Positions 26,924-35,852 of a DNA stretch of 64,000 nucleotides are shown here, piece after piece. Both the position numbers and the translations under genes were made by a program. The DNA is taken from contig JBAZLY010000001.1 in the NCBI GenBank assembly GCA_041650035.1, forward strand, positions 37,995 to 101,994, given 5' to 3'. The first letter of the stretch is position 1, and each line of letters begins with the position of its first letter. This stretch comes from JAQUQI01 sp041650035 (GTDB taxonomy: Bacteria; Omnitrophota; Gorgyraeia; JABMRG01). Under the pieces are notes generated by a model. It was not told where the DNA came from and did no database searches. It worked only from the letters and a program-made list of their open reading frames with translations.

Positions 26924-27994
26924 TCAGCCTCTCATGCGCTGGAGAAGGCCCTCTAATTCCTTCGGGTCATTTGATCTTTGCATAGCCACGTCTTCATCAA
27001 TGACATTTTCCATTACCAGCCTTGCAAGAGATCCGTTCAAGGTTATCATCCCATCTTTAGCGCCTGTCTGTATAGCTGAATACAGCTGATGCAGGCTATT
27101 CTCGCGTATAAGATGCCTTATCGCGGGATTAACATTCATGATCTCGCAAGCCAATACCAGAGAATCCTTATCCTTCCTTGGCAATAGCTCCTGCACGATA
27201 ACCCCGACCAGCACAGAGGCAAGCTGTATGCGTACCTGCTGTTGTTGCTCGGCTAAGAAAACATCCATTATACGGCTAATGGCGTGCGTAGCGCTATGTG
27301 TGTGCAGAGTCGCGAGTATCAAATGTCCGGTCTCGGCAAGGGTAAGCGCTGTGCTTATGGTATCAAGATCCCTCATCTCGCCGATCATAATAACATCCGG
27401 CGATTCACGCAGCACATGACGCAAGGCCTCACTGAAAGACGAGGTATCGCTACCGATCTCACGCTGATCAACGATAGATTTCTTATGCGAATGGATAAAC
27501 TCAATAGGGTCCTCTATTGTAATAATGTGGCATCGCCGTTTTTCATTGATATTTTCAATCATACTCGAAAGCGTGGTAGACTTTCCGCTGCCTGTCGGGC
27601 CTGTCACAAGTATAAGCCCATTAGGTTTATTAACGAAATCGACTACCATATCAGGCAGGTCTAAGTCCTTGATTTTCGGTATATCAAAAGGTATAAGCCT
27701 AATAGCCACGCCTATTGAACTCCTTTGATAATACGCGTTCAACCTAAAACGGCTGATACCCTCAATGCCGAAAGACGCGTCTAATTCCTTGTCTTTTTTA
27801 AAACGCATCATCTGCTCCTCCGTCAGCACAGAGGCAAGGAGTTGTTCAATCTCATCCGATCTTAACGGGTTTTGATACTTGATAGACTGCATCTCACCCC
27901 TTAAACGCAGCATCGGCGGCGCACCGGCGGCAAAGACAAGATCCGACGCCTTCAGGTTGTTCATTAACTCAAGCAATTGTCGTAATTGGTCCAT
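26924..27994 (-). CDS. pilT: Type IV pilus retraction ATPase PilT
   Basis: The 356-residue hexameric ATPase has the PAS-like N-terminal domain with the AAGAPPMLR segment, the P-loop GPTGSGKST (K138), the Asp box with EDPIEF, the Walker B region MIGEMRDLDTI and the histidine box TGHLILATLH. It powers pilus retraction; a PilU-like paralogue is possible. No other pilus gene is in the window. GAAAGGG precedes the ATG. Confidence 0.93.
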   Translation of the reverse strand: MDQLRQLLELMNNLKASDLVFAAGAPPMLRLRGEMQSIKYQNPLRSDEIEQLLASVLTEEQMMRFKKDKELDASFGIEGISRFRLNAYYQRSSIGVAIRLIPFDIPKIKDLDLPDMVVDFVNKPNGLILVTGPTGSGKSTTLSSMIENINEKRRCHIITIEDPIEFIHSHKKSIVDQREIGSDTSSFSEALRHVLRESPDVIMIGEMRDLDTISTALTLAETGHLILATLHTHSATHAISRIMDVFLAEQQQQVRIQLASVLVGVIVQELLPRKDKDSLVLACEIMNVNPAIRHLIRENSLHQLYSAIQTGAKDGMITLNGSLARLVMENVIDEDVAMQRSNDPKELEGLLQRMRG

Positions 27995-28023
27995 TCTAAT
28001 ACCCTTTCAATATATGCGCTAAA

Positions 28024-28624
28024 AATATAACGCGCGCTCATAAGCCGAGTTCTGTCGATGAGATTATGCACGCGCGGCATCACGATATATTACGCGATAG
28101 CCCTGCGGCATTAACGCCGATACGGTAAACGCTTAAGGCGATTTTCATCGGATGGCCATCTATCTTGTCCTGTTATTGCTAACAGGATCATATTCCCTGA
28201 AGGGAAAATAGCGACCTAACCCGCCCTGCAGGCTGAGGAACGGACAGTTCCTATGGCAGGGCCTATTTGGTCTTGCACCACGTAGAGATTGCCGCGTTTC
28301 ATCTCACGATCACTGTTATGGGGTAATTAAAAGGCCGTGGGCAGTCTTGCCCAAAAACCTTTATGGCCATACGCAGTAAACCGCTACTCGTCTCTGTGGC
28401 TCTCACCTTTTTAAAACACACGGTAAAAAGGTGACCCTCTCAAGGCCCCAAGGCATTGAAAGGGTGATCCGCCCCTGGATTTATAAAAACCGCAGGGGGG
28501 CGGGTATTACCCGCTACGTTGTCCTGTGGAGCTCGGACTTTCCTCTACCATAAAGCTTTACCCATAATACCTGTTACCGGGCAAACCGCTTAAACGGCAG
28601 CGGCCATCGAGCGCGCGTTATATT
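28024..28624 (-). ncRNA. rnpB: RNase P RNA, class A-like and enlarged
   Basis: This is the catalytic RNA that trims tRNA 5' ends. Minus-strand signatures are GAGGAAAGTCCGAGCTCC (28528-28545), ACAGAGA near 28390-28397, CAAATAGG (28262-28269) and ACAGAACTCGGCTTA (28041-28055). The ends form a perfect 16-bp inverted repeat (28024-28039 with 28609-28624), the P1 helix, followed by a short T-run that may terminate transcription. At about 600 bases including P1 it is much longer than the usual 350-420; the extra sequence lies between the first two signatures and just before the 3' signature. Confidence 0.93.
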
Positions 28625-28650
28625 CTTCAAAGAACAGTTATCCGGATACC

Positions 28651-29106
28651 TTATTTCAAAACAAAAGACTTGTCGTTTCTTTGCGATGCGGAACCGTCTA
28701 TGGCCTTATTTGCCAGCTTATCAGCGCCCTTGTTTTGCTCCCTCGGTATATTATTAACTATTACCCTGTCAAAATGGATAAGGGCCTTTCTAGCCTGTTC
28801 ATGCAACTCCTTAAGCACGGGGTTTTTTACCCTATATTCACCCGACAGTTGTTTCGCTAATAACTGGCTGTCTGTGTTAATAGTGATAGCCTTGGCTCCC
28901 AGTTTGCGGGCCTCTTCCATGCCGGTAATAAGAGCCGTGTATTCAGCCACATTATTAGTGGCATTACCGATAAATTTATCGATATTTGCCACAATCCGCT
29001 TGTTTTCATCCTCCAGGATTATGCCAACCCCTGCCGGACCCGGGTTCCCGCGCGCAGCACCGTCAACATACAACGATAAAAAATCACACCTTTTCTTCTT
29101 CATCAA
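28651..29106 (-). CDS. rnhA: Ribonuclease H type I
   Basis: The 151-residue enzyme cleaves RNA in RNA-DNA hybrids. The DEDD residues are D15 (YVDGAARGNPG), E55 (NVAEYTAL), D79 (NTDSQL) and D129 (KGADKLANKA). The compact form without the basic-protrusion helix resembles the archaeal/YpeP-like branch. The gene overlaps the end of the zinc-ribbon gene by 23 bases and lies just upstream of rnpB. RNase HII is encoded separately at 47 kb. Confidence 0.93.
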   Translation of the reverse strand: MMKKKRCDFLSLYVDGAARGNPGPAGVGIILEDENKRIVANIDKFIGNATNNVAEYTALITGMEEARKLGAKAITINTDSQLLAKQLSGEYRVKNPVLKELHEQARKALIHFDRVIVNNIPREQNKGADKLANKAIDGSASQRNDKSFVLK

Positions 29107-29821
29107 TTATATAGAGAATCCGCTGGCAATTTTCACATCTTACAATAGCCTGTTTCATCTTGATCTCATTAATAACTTGAGACGGCATGTTCATATAACA
29201 TCCTCCGCAGGCCCCATTAACAATACGAGCAAGCGCCTGACCCTGCCTGCCGAATAATATACGCTCGTATTCCGCCAAGAGCTTGCTGTCCAAAAGCGGG
29301 AGTATCTGCTGCCTCCTGGTATTTAACCCTTCAATGTCCGATCGAATATCATTCATATCTCTTTCAACCTCGGCTATCTGATTTTCTATTCTTTTTGACT
29401 CCTGGCTGAATTTTTCTTTTTCAGACTCCAACGTCTTTTTAGCCTGATCAACGCTATCCATAAGATTGATTATCTCTTCCTCAAGCAAGGAATCATCTGC
29501 CTTCCGGCTGCCTATCTCGTTAATCATGGCCGTGTATTCCTTATTTGTTTTGATCTGGTATAGCTGGCCCTCCAGTTTTTTTATCTCGGATTCCTTCGAG
29601 CCTAAAGACACCTCTTTTTCTTTATGTCTAAGCTGTAATGCCTTAAGGCTGTCTTCAGCATCTTTGACACTTGATTTTTTGGATTCAAGCGAGGCCTTGA
29701 GCAGGCCAATCTGCCGGGGCCTGTCATCAAGCTCTGACCTCATCATATAAATTTGAATATCAATATCTTGAAGCTTTATAAGGAATTCGATCTGCTGTGG
29801 GACATTCAACTCATTAGACAT
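29084..29821 (-). CDS. Coiled-coil protein with C4 zinc ribbon (COG1579 family)
   Basis: The 245-residue protein has a long coiled coil (about residues 30-175) containing a KTNKEYTAMINEI motif typical of the COG1579 family, followed by a C-terminal zinc ribbon with CGGC and CENC. Family members are thought to bind nucleic acid, but the function is not established. It overlaps the RNase H gene, a common neighbour of this family. No Shine-Dalgarno is present; a promoter lies very close to the ATG. Confidence 0.9.
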   Translation of the reverse strand: MSNELNVPQQIEFLIKLQDIDIQIYMMRSELDDRPRQIGLLKASLESKKSSVKDAEDSLKALQLRHKEKEVSLGSKESEIKKLEGQLYQIKTNKEYTAMINEIGSRKADDSLLEEEIINLMDSVDQAKKTLESEKEKFSQESKRIENQIAEVERDMNDIRSDIEGLNTRRQQILPLLDSKLLAEYERILFGRQGQALARIVNGACGGCYMNMPSQVINEIKMKQAIVRCENCQRILYIIDEEEKV

Positions 29822-29830
29822 AGTATAAAA

Positions 29831-29858
29831 ATTATATCACATGGAGATAAAATTACAA
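29831..29858 (-). promoter_or_regulatory. Promoter of the zinc-ribbon/rnhA unit
   Basis: TTGTAA (29853-29858) and a perfect TATAAT (29831-29836) are 16 bases apart on the minus strand. The -10 ends 9 bases before the ATG, leaving only about two or three bases of leader. Confidence 0.55.
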
Positions 29859-30015
29859 GCATATTTTTATGTAAAACAGGGACAATTTCACAGATATCCG
29901 ATTTCTTAAACTTAGAAGAAAACGGAGACCTTTTTCTGCATTTATAAATACCCGTCAAAAATAAGTAACATATAGCACAAGGTGACCCCGTTCCGCTGAA
30001 GCTACGTATATCCTC

Positions 30016-30044
30016 TTGCCATTATCGCCGTATTATTATAACAT
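30016..30044 (+). promoter_or_regulatory. Candidate promoter of the radical SAM gene
   Basis: TTGCCA (30016-30021) and TAACAT (30039-30044) are separated by 17 bases, and 7 bases separate the -10 from the ATG at 30052. An overlapping TATAAC at 30037 is an alternative -10 with 15-base spacing. The gene has no Shine-Dalgarno, so a leaderless transcript is possible. The -10 match is modest. Confidence 0.35.
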
Positions 30045-30051
30045 ATTACAC

Positions 30052-30924
30052 ATGAACAATAAGATACTGGACCTTTACAAAAAATGCCGGCTGTGTCCGA
30101 GACGATGCTCCGTTAACAGGGCATCCGGGGATACCGGGTTTTGCGGCGCGGGGGCAGAAACGGTAATCGCCTCATACATGTCACACCGGTTCGAAGAACC
30201 TGCCATAAGCGGCACCAAAGGTTCGGGAGCTATTTTTTTTAGCTATTGCACGGGCCGATGCCGTTACTGCCAGAATTTTAACTACAGCCGTGGACTGCAT
30301 GGTCAAGGGGTCTCGATAGAAAAACTTGCCAGTATAATGTTGGAATTGCAGAAAATCCGGTGTCACAATATTAACCTTGTATCGCCGACCCATTATACCC
30401 CATCCATAATAGCCGCCATTGAGATAGCCAGAAAAAGACCTCTTAGCATACCCATACTATACAACTCAAGTGGTTACGAAACCCCTGAAACAATCGATCT
30501 GTTAGAAGGTTATATAGATATATATATGCCTGATTTAAAATATTCTAATGACATCTTAGCAAAAAAGCACTGCGGCTTTACCAAATACAGCAAGTACAAT
30601 ATAGCGGCGCTTAAAAGAATGCATAGACAGGTTGGAGATCTGGTCATAGACAAAAACGGGATTGCGCAAAAGGGCCTGTTGATACGCCATCTTATATTAC
30701 CTGGTCAGATAGAAAACACAAAACGCGCACTTGAACTTATCGCAGAAAATCTCGGCACTAATGTGCATATCAGCCTTATGAGCCAATATTCTCCCACCTC
30801 TATCGTGAGATCGGATCATGACCTCGGTAGACGTATTTCAGTCGTGGAATACCAAACAGCGCAAACGTACTTGATAAAAATGGGTTTTCTGAACGGTTGG
30901 ACACAGGGGTTTTTTAGAAGATAA
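30052..30924 (+). CDS. Radical SAM protein, pyruvate-formate-lyase-activase-like (COG1313)
   Basis: The 290-residue protein carries the radical SAM cluster motif CxxxCxxC (C66, C70, C73 in YCTGRCRYCQN) and a cysteine-rich N-terminus (C12, C15, C19, C31) that resembles a second metal site. The layout matches the PflA-like COG1313 group, whose substrates are mostly unknown. The ATG at 30052 is used because the conserved cysteines follow at once; a longer frame starts at 30016. It is the only plus-strand gene between 2 kb and the window end, divergent from the zinc-ribbon gene. Confidence 0.88.
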   Translation: MNNKILDLYKKCRLCPRRCSVNRASGDTGFCGAGAETVIASYMSHRFEEPAISGTKGSGAIFFSYCTGRCRYCQNFNYSRGLHGQGVSIEKLASIMLELQKIRCHNINLVSPTHYTPSIIAAIEIARKRPLSIPILYNSSGYETPETIDLLEGYIDIYMPDLKYSNDILAKKHCGFTKYSKYNIAALKRMHRQVGDLVIDKNGIAQKGLLIRHLILPGQIENTKRALELIAENLGTNVHISLMSQYSPTSIVRSDHDLGRRISVVEYQTAQTYLIKMGFLNGWTQGFFRR

Positions 30925-31026
30925 TCGGGAACCTATAAAATTAATCCCGCGCTGTCCTAATATATTAATCGCATCATAGGTCCCAATTTCATATATTCAG
31001 CGGAAAACAGTAAATCCTGAAAATTC

Positions 31027-31103
31027 TGGTGGGCGATAGTGGATTCGAACCACTGGCCTCTACAATGTGAATGTAGCGTTCTAACCAGCTGAACTAATCG
31101 CCC
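31027..31103 (-). tRNA. tRNA-Val(CAC)
   Basis: A full cloverleaf folds on the minus strand: acceptor GGGCGAT/ATCGCCC, D stem GTTC/GAAC, anticodon stem CTACA/TGTAG with loop TTCACAT (anticodon CAC), and T arm AGTGG-TTCGAAT-CCACT. The CCA end is encoded. Confidence 0.97.
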
Positions 31104-31255
31104 TAAAAACAGCGATTTAATCTCAAAAGATGTTAATCCCTGCTCCGGATTCGGCGCCCTACACCTTACTTCGTTCTTTGCGGGTCGGCCGTTCGCCCTT
31201 AAAATACCCCTCTTTGCCGCATTTTATTGAAGGGCTCTCTTCGAGTCCTAAAAAA
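31104..31255. other. Spacer between two tRNA genes
   Basis: No gene is seen. The stretch contains a GC-rich patch (about 31143-31200, including TCCGGATTCGGCGCCC). Its right end (31240-31250) is an inverted copy of the neighbouring tRNA T arm. Confidence 0.5.
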
Positions 31256-31332
31256 TGGTGGGCCCGGTAGGACTCGAACCTACGACCAATTGATTATGAG
31301 TCAACTGCGCTAACCAACTGCGCTACGGGCCC
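31256..31332 (-). tRNA. tRNA with CAU anticodon (Ile2 or elongator Met)
   Basis: The minus strand folds with acceptor GGGCCCG/CGGGCCC, D stem GCGC/GCGC, anticodon stem GTTGA/TCAAT with loop CTCATAA, and T arm GTAGG-TTCGAGT-CCTAC; CCA is encoded. It is not an initiator because the first pair is G-C. Pairs C4-G69 and C5-G68 are those recognised by the lysidine synthase TilS in tRNA-Ile2, so Ile2 is favoured, but Met cannot be excluded. A TATACT box ends 4 bases before the 5' end. The roughly 270 bases from here to 31603 contain no gene. Confidence 0.95.
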
Positions 31333-31603
31333 AAAAAGTATAGCATCTTATCTGCCAATAACTTAAGAAAAACAGACTTTTAATTAACTTGCAAGAAATT
31401 AGTATTGTGACTAAATTGCGACTATGCGCTAACCTGAAATACCCGGCTCATGTTTCTACGGCCCGATTGTAAATTGAAAAATTAATATACCAGATTTCTT
31501 TAGCGTTGTAAAGAAAGTTTTTCATTCTTTTCTGCTGAAAATTGAGCTTGGATAAAATGCCTAAAACCTTCTGTTTCATCGTGACAACAGCTTTCATGCT
31601 TAT

Positions 31604-32470
31604 TTAAAATGCCTCGGATAATAATTGCTGCCATTTTTCAACCCAACCATCATTGTGCCCGCAGCCGTCCACAATGGTAACCGTATCGCAATTATTATCT
31701 CCTGACGCACGGGCGAATCCCTCAATAATGCCTACAGGCACTATTTTATCTTCGCTGCCGGCAAAATGGCGTTGAGGTATACCCGCTATCTTCCTCCCAT
31801 AATCTATGGGGTTAAGAGATGACTCTAACTGGCTCACCTTATGATGATAATTAACGGCCTTATGATCAAGATTGCCAGCAATCGTTATCAACCCTGATAT
31901 GTCATCTCTTCTGGCGGCAATCAATACAGCCACGGCTGCACCGCCTGAATGCCCTATGAGCAAAATATGACTTGACCCTGATTGCCTTTTTAAAATATCG
32001 ACCGCTTCGTTCATTGAGTCTATGACCTCCCGCGAAAAACGTGCATGCGACCAATATTTAGAATCATACCGCTTCTCTTCTTTTTCAGATATATACTGAC
32101 AGGGCCTGGCGAGATAAGCGGTGTTTTTATGTGCATCAACCGCCGCTAACCGCAAAACAAGAGGCTGCGAGGGGGTTGGGTTACTCGAAACAGACCTCCT
32201 GGAGCTAAACGCGAACCCGTCACCCTCTATATATACTCTTAGCAGCCCAGACATGCCGTCAAACCTGGTGTATGCCGTAAGCTGAAAAAAAGATGTCTGC
32301 AATCTCTGTCTTTTAAAACCAGCCTCACCGGCTATCTTGTCAGCCGCTTTTGAACCGCTTGTAAAATACGAGATTGGACAGGCAGGCAGGGGTTGCCACA
32401 ACACGAGAACAAAAACTATCACCAGAGACCTTGCTAATATAAAAGCAAACCTTTTTATTAAACTTTTCAT
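31604..32470 (-). CDS. Exported alpha/beta hydrolase
   Basis: The 288-residue protein has a signal-anchor segment ending near LPAC (C31, a weak lipobox) and an alpha/beta-hydrolase fold with a complete triad: S175 in GHSGGAA, D241 in GSEDKIVP and H272 in GCGHNDGW. The substrate is not predictable; a surface esterase or dienelactone-hydrolase-like role is possible. It lies 37 bases after mnmA. Confidence 0.85.
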   Translation of the reverse strand: MKSLIKRFAFILARSLVIVFVLVLWQPLPACPISYFTSGSKAADKIAGEAGFKRQRLQTSFFQLTAYTRFDGMSGLLRVYIEGDGFAFSSRRSVSSNPTPSQPLVLRLAAVDAHKNTAYLARPCQYISEKEEKRYDSKYWSHARFSREVIDSMNEAVDILKRQSGSSHILLIGHSGGAAVAVLIAARRDDISGLITIAGNLDHKAVNYHHKVSQLESSLNPIDYGRKIAGIPQRHFAGSEDKIVPVGIIEGFARASGDNNCDTVTIVDGCGHNDGWVEKWQQLLSEAF

Positions 32471-32507
32471 AAGCGCAATCCATATAAACTAAGAAAATCC
32501 CGTGCCT

Positions 32508-33578
32508 TTATATTATCCAGCCTCCGCCAATAACCAAATCACCCTTATAAAAAACAGCTGCCTGTCCTGGCGTTGGCGCGTTCTGCGGCTTTTTAAAATA
32601 CACTAAGGCATTACCGCCTTGTTCAATCTTTAAGACCGCGCGCGCTTTCGGATGTTTATACCTGATCTTAACGTATACATGAGTATTTTTTTGAAGTTTA
32701 GCAACCGGCATAGTATAAACAGCATTCTTAACACGCAGGGATTGCCTTAAGGTATCATCGTAATTACCTACAGTTATATCACCTGTCTTATGATCTATAT
32801 CGGTCACATAAATAGGGCTTCCATAGGCTACACCTATACCCCGTCTCTGGCCTATGGTAAAGAAACAAGTACCTTCATGAGAAGAAAGTTTTTTGCCCAT
32901 CGCATCCTTGACAATACCCTTTACTACCATACCCCCAAGTCTGTCCCGGAGAAAACGCTTGAGGTCATTGTCCTGCACAAAGCATATCTCTTGTGACTCG
33001 TCATTATACAAAGCGCTCAACCCAAGCCTTTTGGCAATAGAATAAATATCGGACTTTTTATAATCCCCGACAGGCAACTTAAGGCGCGAAAGCACATCCT
33101 GCCCCAGGCAGAACAGTACATACGACTGGTCCTTGTCCTTGTCCTTTGCCTCTTTAATAAAGAACCTGCCTTGCCTTAAACCATATCGGCATCTCGCGTA
33201 ATGTCCCGTCGCGATATAATCAGCATTGAACCTCCGGGCCTGCTCAATTAACACCGGAAATTTCATCGCCTCATTACATACAATACAAGGATTAGGGGTT
33301 TCACCCCGCCTGTAGCTGTCTATAAAACGGCCTATTACATCTGTCTCAAATCTCTTTGAGCAATCTATAAAATAATGGGGTATACCAACCCTGCTGCACG
33401 ACTCTCTTGCGGCCTCAAGACTGCTTGGAAACCCGTTAGTATCGGGCCCTTCTTCCCGCGCGCCCAGCAAACCCATTGTTATGCCTATCACAAATAAACC
33501 CTGCTTACGCAAAATATATGCCGCAACAGACGAATCAACACCGCCACTCATTGCTAATACAACTGTTTTATTTCTCAT
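32508..33578 (-). CDS. mnmA: tRNA-specific 2-thiouridylase
   Basis: MnmA installs the 2-thio group on U34 of tRNA for Lys, Glu and Gln. The 356-residue protein has the ATP pyrophosphatase loop SGGVDSS, the TPNPCIVCN motif with C98 and C101, GHYAR, and the second catalytic cysteine C199 in SQEICFV. No Shine-Dalgarno is seen before the ATG. Confidence 0.96.
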   Translation of the reverse strand: MRNKTVVLAMSGGVDSSVAAYILRKQGLFVIGITMGLLGAREEGPDTNGFPSSLEAARESCSRVGIPHYFIDCSKRFETDVIGRFIDSYRRGETPNPCIVCNEAMKFPVLIEQARRFNADYIATGHYARCRYGLRQGRFFIKEAKDKDKDQSYVLFCLGQDVLSRLKLPVGDYKKSDIYSIAKRLGLSALYNDESQEICFVQDNDLKRFLRDRLGGMVVKGIVKDAMGKKLSSHEGTCFFTIGQRRGIGVAYGSPIYVTDIDHKTGDITVGNYDDTLRQSLRVKNAVYTMPVAKLQKNTHVYVKIRYKHPKARAVLKIEQGGNALVYFKKPQNAPTPGQAAVFYKGDLVIGGGWII

Positions 33579-33653
33579 GATCAGAACAGGTTAGGACCAG
33601 AAAGATGCCCTTTAGGCAAAGATTGGATTCTTAAAAATTCGCGATATGACTAT

Positions 33654-33715
33654 AAAAAAACTTGGTATCAATTATAACAGCGCCTTCCGGCAAATTATTA
33701 CTTGGCAGAAGGCGC
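33654..33715 (-). terminator. Hairpin downstream of hppA
   Basis: On the minus strand GCGCCTTCTG (33715-33706) can pair over ten bases (one G-U) with CCGGAAGGCGC ending at 33680, around a 15-base loop. A T7 run comes only about 20 bases later, so this may be a weak terminator or an RNA 3' stabiliser rather than a classical intrinsic terminator. Confidence 0.4.
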
Positions 33716-33729
33716 CGCCATTAATTATA

Positions 33730-35826
33730 TTATTTTACCAGAGTATGCGCCATTATAAAACCGGCAAATACTATAGCAACCATAGACATAAGCTTTATAA
33801 GAATATTCAAGGCCGGACCCGCTGTATCTTTAAAAGGATCCCCTAAGGTATCGCCTGCCACAGCTGCCTTATGAGCAAAGCTGCCTTTGCCTCCATGATT
33901 ACCTTCTTCGATATACTTCTTCGCGTTGTCCCAGGCCCCTCCGGCATTTGCCATCATCACCGCCAGCACAAATCCCGAAACAAGGCCTCCCACCAAAAGA
34001 CCTATTCCGGCCTCAAGGCCTACGACCATCCCTACCAATACAGGAGCGATTATGGCAAGCAAAGACGGCATTATCATTTCCTTCTGAGCGGCTGTAGTAG
34101 CAATTCCTACGCACGTCGCATAATCAGCTTTTGCTTTTCCCTCCATAAGACCTTTTATCTCCTTGAATTGACGCCTGACTTCAACAACAATCTGGCTTGC
34201 CGCCCTGCCCACAGATTTCAGAAGCATCGAGCAAAACACAAAAGGCAACATGCCTCCTATAAAAAGACCTACTATAAGTTTTGGGTTAAGCAGAGAAAGG
34301 TCTATCTTGCCTCCAAGAAATACTATCCGATCCCTATATGCAACGATAAGGGCCAATGCCGTAAGCGCGGCAGAACCTATGGCAAAACCCTTACCTGTCG
34401 CGGCAGTAGTATTGCCCAGGGAATCAAGCGCATCCGTCCGCTTCCTCACTTCAGGACCTAATCCCGACATCTCCGCGTTTCCGCCAGCATTATCGGCAAC
34501 AGGTCCATAAGCGTCCGTAGCAAGCGTAATACCAAGCGTTGAAAGCATGCCAACTGCTGATATGCCCACACCATAGAGACCGGCAGTTATACTTAAAGAG
34601 CCTCCGGCAAAATAAAATGCTGCCAATACGGCTGCCCCGACTATAATAACAGGCACTGCTGTTGAAAGCATGCCGACAGACATGCCGGATATAATAGCCG
34701 TGGCAGGACCTGTTTCAGCGCTCCGGGCGATCTGCCTGGTCGGATTATAACGCGCGGACGTGTAGTATTCCGTTGAAAAACCTATTATAATACCGCAGAA
34801 TAAACCCGCGAGAATAGCATAATACATCCCAATATATTGCATACCAAGCACATATTTAATTACAAAAAATGATGATACGACAACAAGGCCGGCAGCTATT
34901 ATCACCCCTTTTCTTAACGCCATCAACAACGCGCCCTGCGACGCGTTTTCTTTGCTCTTTACAAAAAATGAGCCTATAATAGAGCACAATATGCCAACAC
35001 CAGCGATCACCATAGGCGCTATCACACCATTCATTCCAAGGCCTCCCGAAGCGCCTAATGCCGCTGTAGCTACAATAGCACCGACATATGATTCATAAAG
35101 GTCGGCCCCCATGCCGGCGACATCTCCGACATTATCTCCAACATTGTCGGCAATAACAGCGGGATTACGCGGGTCATCTTCAGGTATACCTGCTTCAACC
35201 TTGCCAACCAGATCCGCCCCGACATCAGCCGCCTTAGTATATATGCCTCCTCCTACCCTGGCAAATAGCGCCTGCAGGCTTGCGCCTAAAGAACGCGTCA
35301 AAAGTATGCTCGTTATAATGAGGACCTTATCGTATCCTACCGGTACCGGATTGTTTGAATAATACCAATCTAATATGCAAAACCATGCAACCAGATCCAG
35401 AAGGCCCAAACCTACCACAACAAGGCCCAAAACGGTCCCGGCATTAAAGGCAACGCGCAGACCCCCATTCAAGCTTGTTTTCGCGGCAAAAGCAGTTCTG
35501 GCGGAAGAATTAGTCGCCATTTTCATACCTATATAACCGGACAAAGCGGAAAAAAACCCTCCCGTTATAAAAGCAAAAGGAACAAACATCACAAGATAAC
35601 CGCAACGCACAAAATACAATAACAACAAAAAGACAAGAAAAAAAATAACCCCTACTACGGAATACTGCCTTTTAATATAAGTTTGGGCGCCTTCCCTGAC
35701 AGCATGGGCTATCTCCCTCATCCTATCGGTGCCTTCATCCATTTTCATTATTTTGAACCCTAAAAAACACGAAAAAATAAGCGCGAGCAATGAGCTCAAA
35801 GGCGCCAGCACAAATAGTGATGACAT
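33730..35826 (-). CDS. hppA: Membrane-bound ion-translocating pyrophosphatase, K+-dependent type
   Basis: HppA couples hydrolysis of pyrophosphate to pumping of H+ or Na+ across the membrane. The 698-residue protein has about 16 membrane helices and the catalytic loops DVGADLVGKVEAGIPEDDPRN (partly), DNVGDNVGDVAG and ATDAYGPVADNAGG. The GNTTAATGKG segment has alanine where potassium-independent enzymes carry lysine (GNTTKA), which predicts K+ dependence; many such enzymes pump Na+. It would recycle PPi from biosynthesis into an ion gradient, useful to an energy-limited anaerobe. A strong AAGGAG site precedes the ATG. Confidence 0.96.
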   Translation of the reverse strand: MSSLFVLAPLSSLLALIFSCFLGFKIMKMDEGTDRMREIAHAVREGAQTYIKRQYSVVGVIFFLVFLLLLYFVRCGYLVMFVPFAFITGGFFSALSGYIGMKMATNSSARTAFAAKTSLNGGLRVAFNAGTVLGLVVVGLGLLDLVAWFCILDWYYSNNPVPVGYDKVLIITSILLTRSLGASLQALFARVGGGIYTKAADVGADLVGKVEAGIPEDDPRNPAVIADNVGDNVGDVAGMGADLYESYVGAIVATAALGASGGLGMNGVIAPMVIAGVGILCSIIGSFFVKSKENASQGALLMALRKGVIIAAGLVVVSSFFVIKYVLGMQYIGMYYAILAGLFCGIIIGFSTEYYTSARYNPTRQIARSAETGPATAIISGMSVGMLSTAVPVIIVGAAVLAAFYFAGGSLSITAGLYGVGISAVGMLSTLGITLATDAYGPVADNAGGNAEMSGLGPEVRKRTDALDSLGNTTAATGKGFAIGSAALTALALIVAYRDRIVFLGGKIDLSLLNPKLIVGLFIGGMLPFVFCSMLLKSVGRAASQIVVEVRRQFKEIKGLMEGKAKADYATCVGIATTAAQKEMIMPSLLAIIAPVLVGMVVGLEAGIGLLVGGLVSGFVLAVMMANAGGAWDNAKKYIEEGNHGGKGSFAHKAAVAGDTLGDPFKDTAGPALNILIKLMSMVAIVFAGFIMAHTLVK

Positions 35827-35852
35827 TCTTTTCTCTCCTTTTTTTGCGGTTT

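Noticed and set aside
30925..31020. GGGAACCTAT and ATAGGTCCC inverted pair after the radical SAM gene
   Set aside because: The loop is over 40 bases and the arms mismatch by one base; no T-run, so not a convincing terminator.
31143..31200. GC-rich patch between the tRNAs, considered as a tRNA fragment or attachment site
   Set aside because: It does not fold as a tRNA, no integrase is nearby, and no direct repeat of a tRNA 3' end is present.
33871..34461. 196-codon plus-strand frame opposite hppA
   Set aside because: Antisense to a highly conserved membrane pyrophosphatase; composition (Lys, His, Tyr rich) is that of a reversed coding strand.
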